DNA from: Candidatus Thorarchaeota archaeon
GTDB lineage: Archaea > Asgardarchaeota > Thorarchaeia > Thorarchaeales > Thorarchaeaceae
NCBI GenBank assembly: GCA_018238825.1
Contig: JABCSP010000170.1
Location: 1 to 5,416 of the forward strand
Length of the DNA stretch: 5,416 nucleotides
Direction of reading: 5' to 3'
The notes beneath the pieces were generated by a model, which was not told the origin of the DNA, did no database searches, and was given only the letters and a program-made list of their open reading frames with translations. Positions within the stretch are counted from its first letter, which is position 1. Every line of letters begins with the position of its first letter. Positions 1 through 5,416 of the stretch are shown here, piece after piece. A program made the translations under genes and the position numbers.

Positions 1-33
1 CCTGAACCGGAGATGTTGATGAAGATGATAATA

Positions 34-37
34 GGAG
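34..37 (+). promoter_or_regulatory. Shine-Dalgarno site (GGAG) for first KaiC-like gene
   Basis: GGAG lies 7 nt upstream of ATG 45, which is ideal spacing for an archaeal ribosome binding site. It decides the start of the first gene: no ATG, GTG or TTG in that frame lies between the TGA at 63-65 and the GTG at 249, and the latter falls after the P-loop. No convincing TATA box is visible in bases 1-33, so the promoter is probably outside the window or the gene is co-transcribed with one further upstream. Confidence 0.6.
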
Positions 38-44
38 CTAAAGT

Positions 45-818
45 ATGTCAAAAAAAGAAGAGTGAGTCAAAAAGAGTGACCATGATATTGATAGAGTAAA
101 GACAGGCATCCCTGGTCTTGATGAGCTGATTGAGGGAGGGTTCCCAAGAGCTGATACCATTCTCATTGCTGGCAAGGCTGGAACTGGTAAGAGTATTCTT
201 GCAACACAGTTCATTTACAAGGGTGCTACGGAATGCGATGAGCCTGGTGTGTTTGTTACACTGGAAGAACCACCTCACTTAATCAAGAGAAATATGCTTA
301 GGTTTGGAATGGATTTAGATGCTGTCATCAAAGAAGGTAAGATGTCCCTTGTTGACCTATCTCCTTCTAAGGAAGTAACACCCGTCACGATTGGTGAGTA
401 TCCGAGTTTCGATCTTTCAGGCTTGCAAGCAATCATTATGAACCACATCAAAAAGGTAAATGCTAAGCGGGTCGTTTTAGATACAATTTCTATCATGGCA
501 TACAAATTCAGAAGTCGTGATATCCTACGAGAGGAGTTCTTCAAATTAGCTGCTTCGATAACAAGGACTGGGTGTACACTCATACTCACTAGTGAGATTC
601 CCACACATCATCAGGGCTTGGGCGTTTTTGATATCGAAGCTTTCTTAGCGTCGGGTGTTATTGTACTCTATAACGAGAAGATTAGTGAAACCTCACGATC
701 ACGCTCGATTGAAGTCCTTAAATTGAGAGGGTCGAAACATAGCTCGAGAATTCATTCCATGAGGATTACAGACGAAGGTATAAGAGTCTGGCCTGGAGAA
801 ATAAGTCCAGGACATTAA
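45..818 (+). CDS. KaiC-like RecA-superfamily ATPase, single domain, with in-frame TGA at codon 7
   Basis: This is a cytosolic P-loop ATPase of the KaiC/RadA-like family (single KaiC domain). Numbering from ATG 45, the N-terminal signature TGIPGLDELIEGGFPRAD is followed by Walker A GKAGTGKS (residues 43-50, bases 171-194). The catalytic Glu pair lies in VTLEEPP (E74-E75), Walker B in RVVLD (D146), and the KaiC C-terminal signature in LKLRGSKHS (about residues 225-233). All elements expected for ATP binding, hydrolysis and oligomeric contacts are present, and about 257 codons is normal for the single-domain form. ATG 45 is chosen because GGAG precedes it by 7 nt, but codon 7 is TGA (63-65), after which the same frame continues unbroken. 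A sequencing or assembly error, a recent nonsense mutation, readthrough, or initiation at a non-standard codon (for example ATT 87) are all possible. Two compensating single-base errors in the A-runs at 50-56 and 69-73 would also restore a natural N-terminus. The family is very common in archaea and is thought to act in signalling; the specific role here is unknown. The family call is sure; the start is not. Confidence 0.85.
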
Positions 819-843
819 TCACTAATATCGCGATTACCAGGAT

Positions 844-1557
844 GTGAAGATAACGGATAGTTCAAGTGGAGCGGCCCCAAATCCTGCAAGGGCACGCCCT
901 ATGATCAGCGACCTAGTAAAATTTGGTCAGTTGACACAAGTATCTTACATGCTAGTAGGTCCGCTTGGTTCTGGTAAGACCACTTATGCTGAGGCTTTCC
1001 TTGCTGAAGGTATAGCCCAGGGGTTCCCAGCTGTTTTTGTGACAACTGATGTATCCCCAAGAGTAATTCGTAATGATATGAGCCGACATGGATGGTCCAC
1101 TGAAATTCAAGAAGCTTCAAGTCAGTTTGTCTTTATTGATGGGTATTCTGAAAGAATGGGTGCACCAAAATCTGGTTCTGCGCGATCATTAGCCAAAGTT
1201 GATGACATTAGTGATTTGGGGATTGTTCTATCAGAAGTTTTGGAAGAACTTGTTGTCGCACGAGTCGTTATTGATAGTCTCTCAACATTGATTCTTCATT
1301 CGAACGAAACAACCATGCCTAGAGCAGTACAACGTCTTAGTGGAAGAGTAACTCAAAGTTCACACAGTATCATGTATATTCTTGAGGATGGCGTTCATGA
1401 CGAGAAAACATATGCAACATTCTCGTATCTGGCCGATGCTGTGTTACGTTTTCGCATCAGTGACACTGGAAGTATTCCGAAACACGAGGTCCGGATGGAA
1501 AGAATGCGTGGAACTGAAACTTCTCGAGAATGGCATGATTTTGTTATTGAGCGATAG
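844..1557 (+). CDS. Divergent KaiC-like P-loop ATPase, probable catalytically impaired paralogue
   Basis: A 237-residue RecA/KaiC-fold protein. Walker A is GPLGSGKT (residues 39-46) and Walker B is RVVIDSLS (D143), at the spacing seen in KaiC-like proteins. Near the C-terminus, RMRGTETS (220-227) matches the KaiC K-x-R-G signature, with the Lys changed to Arg and the later His lost. The strand that carries the catalytic Glu-Glu pair in KaiC reads FVTTDVSP (65-72), so both Glu are missing. The TGI-x-GLDEL-x-GG segment before the P-loop is also absent. It may bind ATP but hydrolyse it poorly; ArlH/FlaH of the archaellum is a related case of a KaiC-like ATP-binding regulator, but no other archaellum gene is present. 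The start is uncertain. GTG 844 has only a close-set AGGA before it, whereas the in-frame ATG 901 has AAGGG 8 nt upstream and would give a 218-residue protein still containing the whole ATPase core. It begins 25 nt after the previous gene, consistent with an operon and with old duplication followed by divergence. Confidence 0.8.
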   Translation: MKITDSSSGAAPNPARARPMISDLVKFGQLTQVSYMLVGPLGSGKTTYAEAFLAEGIAQGFPAVFVTTDVSPRVIRNDMSRHGWSTEIQEASSQFVFIDGYSERMGAPKSGSARSLAKVDDISDLGIVLSEVLEELVVARVVIDSLSTLILHSNETTMPRAVQRLSGRVTQSSHSIMYILEDGVHDEKTYATFSYLADAVLRFRISDTGSIPKHEVRMERMRGTETSREWHDFVIER

Positions 1558-1563
1558 ATTTCT

Positions 1564-1577
1564 GTGAAACCTTTAAA
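1564..1577 (+). promoter_or_regulatory. Possible archaeal BRE/TATA promoter of the TPR-like gene
   Basis: In the 55-nt gap between the second and third genes, a purine-rich GTGAAACC (1564-1571) resembling a TFB recognition element directly precedes TTTAAA (1572-1577), a TATA-like box. Transcription would be expected to start about 25 nt downstream, near 1600, leaving a short leader before the GTG start at 1613 or 1619. The match is short and could be chance in AT-rich DNA. If real, the third gene can be expressed independently of the two ATPases. Confidence 0.35.
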
Positions 1578-1605
1578 GCAGTTAACTTAAGCTTTTCATT
1601 AGTAC

Positions 1606-1609
1606 GGAG
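1606..1609 (+). promoter_or_regulatory. Shine-Dalgarno site (GGAG) for the TPR-like gene
   Basis: GGAG lies 3 nt before GTG 1613 and 9 nt before the in-frame GTG 1619. The spacing favours the second GTG, which would shorten the protein by two residues. The choice has no effect on the predicted fold. Confidence 0.45.
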
Positions 1610-1612
1610 TTA

Positions 1613-3922
1613 GTGTCAGTGGAATCCATTCTTCAAACAACATTGAGAGACATCCTGATTGCAAGTCTCTCTCTTGATGATGGATTATCCAAAATTCAAG
1701 GGATACCTTCAAGGACTCCCGGTGATTCTGATATTCTATTTGACATCGCTCGGGCAATAGAGGAGATAATTCTCAGGCGTCCTGGACTTGCAAATTCAAA
1801 ATTAACAGAGTTAGCTGTCCGATTGTCATTCACTGAGAATAGAGTACTGCCTGAGATGCTAATCCTACTTGATACTCGATATACTAATAGTCACAGAAGA
1901 GCTGAATGTGAGCTGCTTCCTGATCTCGAAGCACTTCCACGTTTGATTGATATTCTTGGAGAGTTGTGTCAAGCAATTACCTCAACGATTCGCATGAATC
2001 TTCGTCCAGTTCTTCCATTCCTAAGTGATGAAGTACTAATGACCCTCAATGCAATCTATGACCGCCGACATGATGGAACTATCTCATTATCACTGCATGA
2101 GGTTCATTATCTTGCTTGGATTTTAGTCGAGGCCGGATTCTTTGAGGGTGCTGAGTTACTTCTGAATCGTTTGATAGAAATATCGAAAGAGATTGGTGAT
2201 GAAGAGTTCACATTCGAGGTAACATTTGATTATGCTTGTGTTCTAACAGAACTAAAGATGTTTGATGAGTCCCGGAATATTCTCAATAATCTTGAGAAGG
2301 ATGCACGAAAAAGCAAAGATTCACTCAAGCTTGCTGAAGTAACACTTCAGTTAGGTGTAAACGAAACACGCGACGATTCAGTTTCTCACGAGGTTGCCAG
2401 AGACCTTGGAGATAAAGCTGCAGAGTTCTACGATATCGCCCTAAAAGCTGGTTTGGTTGGCCGAGAAGAAGTTGGCTTAGCCCACTTAGTCATTGGTTCA
2501 AGCATTCTGGCAAATGGCTGGAGAGAGGGTGTATCTGAGGCTGTTGAACGACTAGAACTTGGTCTAAAAATCTATGACAGTATTAAGAATAAAACTCCTG
2601 AACAAATGCATCATGTCTTTCGTACATTATCTGGGCTTGGATTTGCTCATGGTCTAATGGGCGGTCATGAAAATATGAGTAAAGGCGTTGAGTATCTTAC
2701 TAATGCTCGAGAAATCATTGAACAACTTGGAGGCACCTCTTCTAAATACGAAATCGAGTTATCGCGAGTTGAGAATGCTATAGGTTGGTTGTGTCTTACA
2801 ACAGAATCTGATGAATTTTGGGATCTGGGTATTCAATCATTCAAACGTGCCGAAGAAATTAAGGAAAACTTATGGAAGACGGGTCAAATTCCTGATATAG
2901 AGCTACTTGGAACCCGTATGGGCCTTGCACTCTCTATCATGCGTACAGCAGAACGAACTGATACCGATGATCCTCAGAAGCCTATCAGGGATATCATTGT
3001 CCAGTATGTTCCCCTGTTTCCAACTGACTCACGAGCCTACGAAGAGATTGCAATTGCAACATTTGATCTTGTTTGGCTTATCACACGGCATGGTGGAAAC
3101 TTGCCACCAAGACTGAGACGTTTGTTAGATGATGTTGACCGAATGTTAGCTGATGAAGGTGAAAATGAGGAATCGATATTCATTCAAGGTGTGTCTCTTA
3201 TTTTTCCATACTTGGAAAACTCCTGGAATACCCTTCTTGAACGTTCTAAACGAATGAGTAGCAGTTCAAGTGACCTTGCAGATGTTGCTAAACTTGTAGC
3301 CGCTCTAGCTATTTCAAAGATTAATCTTAATGCATTGAATGTTGAACTTGGTGCCAGAGTAAGACCTGCCGTTGATGATGATGTTTCACGTATAGATTCC
3401 ATTCTTGCACAATACTGGCTTGGTCAAACTTATCTTGTACAGACTATTCGAGCTTTTTACGACAACAAGGACTATTCGGAATTAGCAACTGGACTATATG
3501 GTGCTGCCTTGGCATTCAATGAGGTGCTAGAAGTTGAATCTGATTTTGGGGAGTCTGTTGAATTCATTAAAGCTACATCCGCATCGATGGCTCAGATGCT
3601 TCGAAAATTCTCACTAACCCTGGAGAATCAATATGCTGCTTACATTGACCGTTCTAAGTTCTCAGGAACTATAGCTAACATTGACGAAACTCAATTCACA
3701 TTCATTCTCGCTGAAGACTGGTTGGGCTTGGTCAAAATAGCAAATGCATACTTGCAGATGGTGGAGCAATCTGAGTTGGTTGAGGCTCAGCCCTACCTGA
3801 ACGCAGTGTTTTCTAATATTAATCGAGCACTAAGAATGATGGATTCTGTATCGCTTATTGATCGTCGGGTATTATCTCTCCTAGGTACAGAAATGAATAG
3901 ACGATACTATCTACGGATGTAG
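1613..3922 (+). CDS. Large alpha-helical TPR-like repeat protein of unknown function
   Basis: A 769-residue soluble protein that I do not recognise as a named family. There is no signal peptide, membrane segment, P-loop or metal-binding cluster. Residues 1-155 are helical with no visible repeat. From about 160 to 440 there are consecutive helix pairs of 34-45 residues with TPR-like spacing of small and aromatic residues, for example LAWILVEAGFFEGAELLLN (167-185), FDYACVLTELKMFDESRNIL (205-224), AEFYDIALKAG (270-280) and a pair around 333-372. Residues 440-769 are also helical but more degenerate, with a short serine run (549-553) and a basic, tyrosine-containing C-terminus. TPR-like arrays usually bind peptides or act as scaffolds. 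Lying 55 nt downstream of two KaiC-like ATPases on the same strand, it may be their partner, but a possible own promoter weakens the operon argument. The start is GTG 1613 or GTG 1619. The gene ends with TAG, 8 nt from the stop of the converging EF-2 gene. The coding call is secure from the very long open frame; the function is open. Confidence 0.8.
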   Translation: MSVESILQTTLRDILIASLSLDDGLSKIQGIPSRTPGDSDILFDIARAIEEIILRRPGLANSKLTELAVRLSFTENRVLPEMLILLDTRYTNSHRRAECELLPDLEALPRLIDILGELCQAITSTIRMNLRPVLPFLSDEVLMTLNAIYDRRHDGTISLSLHEVHYLAWILVEAGFFEGAELLLNRLIEISKEIGDEEFTFEVTFDYACVLTELKMFDESRNILNNLEKDARKSKDSLKLAEVTLQLGVNETRDDSVSHEVARDLGDKAAEFYDIALKAGLVGREEVGLAHLVIGSSILANGWREGVSEAVERLELGLKIYDSIKNKTPEQMHHVFRTLSGLGFAHGLMGGHENMSKGVEYLTNAREIIEQLGGTSSKYEIELSRVENAIGWLCLTTESDEFWDLGIQSFKRAEEIKENLWKTGQIPDIELLGTRMGLALSIMRTAERTDTDDPQKPIRDIIVQYVPLFPTDSRAYEEIAIATFDLVWLITRHGGNLPPRLRRLLDDVDRMLADEGENEESIFIQGVSLIFPYLENSWNTLLERSKRMSSSSSDLADVAKLVAALAISKINLNALNVELGARVRPAVDDDVSRIDSILAQYWLGQTYLVQTIRAFYDNKDYSELATGLYGAALAFNEVLEVESDFGESVEFIKATSASMAQMLRKFSLTLENQYAAYIDRSKFSGTIANIDETQFTFILAEDWLGLVKIANAYLQMVEQSELVEAQPYLNAVFSNINRALRMMDSVSLIDRRVLSLLGTEMNRRYYLRM

Positions 3923-3930
3923 TTCTCCAA
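3923..3930. other. 8-nt spacer between convergent genes
   Basis: The TAG of the TPR-like gene (3920-3922) and the TGA of the EF-2 paralogue (complement of 3931-3933) face each other across 8 nt. No hairpin or T-run terminator is visible on either strand at the junction, so transcripts probably overlap at their 3' ends. Confidence 0.7.
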
Positions 3931-5416
3931 TCAATCAAATCTTATGTTTGGATTATTTGGGTTCCTAAACCCTCCTGCACGAGCCCCCCAAGTGGCCCAT
4001 CCGGAAGTTGCAGTTCTAATCTCGGTAGCTAATCCAAACGAGTTTCTTACGGGAATTTCTGCATCTATCTTGAATAATGCCCTTTCAGAGTTAATCTCGA
4101 TAATCTGTCCTTTTCGTTTCGCAAGAATCGATGTGAGGGTTCCAATATGTTCTTCAGGAGCACTGATTTCCAGTCTGGTCCATGGTTCAAGAAGTACAGG
4201 ATTTCCACTCATAATGCTCATTCTGGTGACATGTAGAAGCGGTTGTGTTATTTCTCTCCATGAGGTTTCAGGAGCACTGTATTTCAGTTGAGCTTCTTCA
4301 ATTATCACCCATAATTTTCGCATCTTCTCTCCATTAACTGGACCATTCCGAATCAAAGTTCTGAATGCTTCTTTCATCCATTCGACCTCTTCTCCATAGG
4401 GATTGATTTTTCTAGAAGCATCGATGAGCCAGCAGTTTGAATTTGGCTCTTTATCAATGATGGTGCCCAAATCTTCAGGAGGGATTTCAGCTGTAGGCAT
4501 CAATACTCTTACTGAGAACTTGCTTACATCCTCTTCATCATTAGTATAGGTTTCTCCATTAGCAGTAAGCTGTTCTCGTACTAGAACCATCGGGGTTCCT
4601 AGAATCACTTCAAGACCTATCCTTGTTAGCTTCTCTATAGTAATCTCAACATGGAGTTCACCGGCTCCAGAAAGAAGCATCTCGCCTGTTTCTGGATTCA
4701 CTTCAAACTCAAGTGCTGGGTCTGTCTTGACATACTCCTCGATAGGTTTCTGAATATTTGCCAATTCTGAGAGTTTCTTTGGCTCAACTGTGTAGGTTAC
4801 GACTGGTTCCATAGGGTATTGAAGTTCAGTCATTGATACCATCTCTCTGACATTCTTGCTAACGAGAGTATCTCCTACTGCGATATCTTTGATTCCAGTG
4901 ATGAAGGCGAGATTTCCTGCAGGAACAGTTGGAAGATCAACCCTGGTCTTTGACATTGAGAGTCCAATCTGAAGTGACTTGACTTCTTCTCCTGTTCTAA
5001 GATTGATTAGTGGTTTCGCTCTTTCTAATGTACCCGAGAATACTCGTATCGCAGAAACTGTGGACGCATGTCTATCTGGTTGAACATCTCCGACAAGACA
5101 GATACACGGACCTTTAGGGTCGCATGCCACAAGAGACTTGCCCTCCTTTGATTGTGTATCACCTTCCCAAAATGATGGTATCCTGAATTCTTGAGCTCTG
5201 ATTGGGTTTGGAAGGATTCTAATAACAGAGTCAAGAATCACTCTAGACACTGGATACATATTCATCAGGTCCTTTCGTTTCTCTTCTCTGTAGACCCCAT
5301 TGATTTCTTCAAGTATCTCAATGAATGCATTGACAAGATCTGCAGGATTCTCGCTACCTCCAGCTTTCTGCTTTAGGATTTCAAAATCGAGTCCCCATTT
5401 ATCAAGAGGAGAACCC
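3931..5416 (-). CDS. EF-2 family translation GTPase, divergent paralogue lacking the diphthamide loop (5' partial)
   Basis: The last 494 residues of an archaeal/eukaryotic-type elongation factor 2. The frame is open to the window edge, so the GTP-binding domain lies outside; ATG 5265 is internal. From the N-terminal side, the end of domain I is marked by GSPLDKWG and VILDSVIRILPNPIRAQEFR. Domain II includes CDPKGP, RVFSGTL and PAGNLAFITG. Domain III (from about 4812) has MEPVVTYTVE and LLSGAGELHVEI. Domain IV follows, then domain V with LEISAPEEHIGTL, AKRKGQ and FGLATEIRTATSG. Canonical EF-2 drives tRNA-mRNA translocation on the ribosome and carries diphthamide on a His in the domain IV tip (AIHRG). 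Here the aligned loop (4240-4293) reads EAQLKYSAPETSWREITQP, with Glu where the His is expected. The SPNKHN-type motif after VREQ is absent, domain IV looks shortened, and the protein stops about 30 residues early. This fits the EF-2 paralogue reported in Asgard archaea and Korarchaeota that lack diphthamide genes. EF-2 membership is sure; the paralogue status is a strong inference. Confidence 0.92.
   Translation of the reverse strand, partial: GSPLDKWGLDFEILKQKAGGSENPADLVNAFIEILEEINGVYREEKRKDLMNMYPVSRVILDSVIRILPNPIRAQEFRIPSFWEGDTQSKEGKSLVACDPKGPCICLVGDVQPDRHASTVSAIRVFSGTLERAKPLINLRTGEEVKSLQIGLSMSKTRVDLPTVPAGNLAFITGIKDIAVGDTLVSKNVREMVSMTELQYPMEPVVTYTVEPKKLSELANIQKPIEEYVKTDPALEFEVNPETGEMLLSGAGELHVEITIEKLTRIGLEVILGTPMVLVREQLTANGETYTNDEEDVSKFSVRVLMPTAEIPPEDLGTIIDKEPNSNCWLIDASRKINPYGEEVEWMKEAFRTLIRNGPVNGEKMRKLWVIIEEAQLKYSAPETSWREITQPLLHVTRMSIMSGNPVLLEPWTRLEISAPEEHIGTLTSILAKRKGQIIEINSERALFKIDAEIPVRNSFGLATEIRTATSGWATWGARAGGFRNPNNPNIRFD
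4240..4293 (-). other. Domain IV tip (diphthamide loop) of the EF-2 paralogue, degenerate
   Basis: Gapless placement against the remembered archaeal pattern (L-H-E-D-A-I-H-R-G-P-A-Q-V-I-P), anchored upstream on the conserved Leu and downstream on the LLEP motif of domain V, puts Glu (codon at 4267-4269) at the modified His. The neighbouring RG and Q are also replaced. The loop length is kept, but none of the residues recognised by the diphthamide enzymes remain. The alignment is from memory and should be confirmed with a real profile. Confidence 0.75.

Noticed and set aside
63..65. TGA as a selenocysteine codon
   Set aside because: KaiC-like proteins are not known selenoproteins, the residue lies in a non-conserved N-terminal tail, and no SECIS structure could be established by eye. 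It is kept only as an open alternative in the findings.
1..99. Frame open from base 1 to TAA at 97-99 (PEPEMLMKMIIGAK...), overlapping the KaiC-like start
   Set aside because: The fragment is too short to recognise, overlaps the GGAG and ATG of the next gene, and has no coding signature. The other two frames also end early (TGA 17-19, TAA 39-41), so the end of the upstream gene cannot be assigned.
275..604. Minus-strand open frame of 109 codons inside the first KaiC-like gene
   Set aside because: It is a shadow of the conserved ATPase frame, with no start signal or recognisable product.
249..818. KaiC-like gene starting at GTG 249
   Set aside because: This start would delete the P-loop (171-194) and the conserved N-terminal signature, both of which are present in frame upstream. 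GTG 249 encodes an internal Val of the strand leading to the Glu pair.
844..1557. Second ATPase as an archaellum ArlH/FlaH protein
   Set aside because: Both are KaiC-like with altered catalytic residues, but no other archaellum gene is nearby and no ArlH-specific signature is visible.
3944..4291. Plus-strand open frame of 115 codons inside the EF-2 gene
   Set aside because: It is antisense to clearly conserved EF-2 domains IV and V, and its translation resembles nothing known.
3931..5265. EF-2 read as a complete 444-residue protein from ATG 5265
   Set aside because: The frame stays open to 5416 and encodes conserved EF-2 sequence (GSPLDKWG and following helix). ATG 5265 is internal and the gene is cut by the window edge.

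Overview
The window looks archaeal and most likely comes from an Asgard archaeon, possibly Thorarchaeota-like. It is moderately AT-rich. It carries single-domain KaiC/RecA-type ATPases, a large archaeal-style helical-repeat protein, and an EF-2 of the archaeal/eukaryotic type rather than a bacterial EF-G. This EF-2 has lost the diphthamide loop, as seen in the second EF-2 paralogue known from Asgard archaea, Korarchaeota and related groups that lack diphthamide synthesis. Lineage is an inference; no rRNA or taxonomic marker is present.

Layout: three genes run left to right. (1) A KaiC-like ATPase (45-818) has an intact Walker A, a Glu-Glu catalytic pair and the C-terminal K-x-R-G signature. 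Its best start (ATG 45 behind GGAG) is followed by an in-frame TGA at codon 7. (2) A second, divergent KaiC-like ATPase (844-1557) begins 25 nt later. It keeps the P-loop but lacks the catalytic Glu pair and the usual TGI-x-GLDEL N-terminus. (3) A 769-residue, almost wholly alpha-helical, TPR-like protein (1613-3922) follows after a 55-nt gap with a plausible BRE/TATA element. The shared strand and short gaps suggest one functional unit: an active ATPase, a probable pseudo-ATPase partner and a large scaffold. This would fit the signalling role proposed for archaeal KaiC-like proteins. No partner or signal can be named from sequence.

On the opposite strand, converging with gene 3 and separated by only 8 nt, lies the 3' part of an EF-2 family gene (3931-5416, 5' end outside the window). 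It covers the end of the G domain and domains II to V. The diphthamide loop, the SPNKHN-type motif, part of domain IV and the usual C-terminal tail are changed or missing. It is therefore probably an EF-2 paralogue rather than the housekeeping translocase.

No tRNA, rRNA, CRISPR array, insertion sequence or sizeable repeat was seen. There is no gene-free stretch longer than 55 nt.
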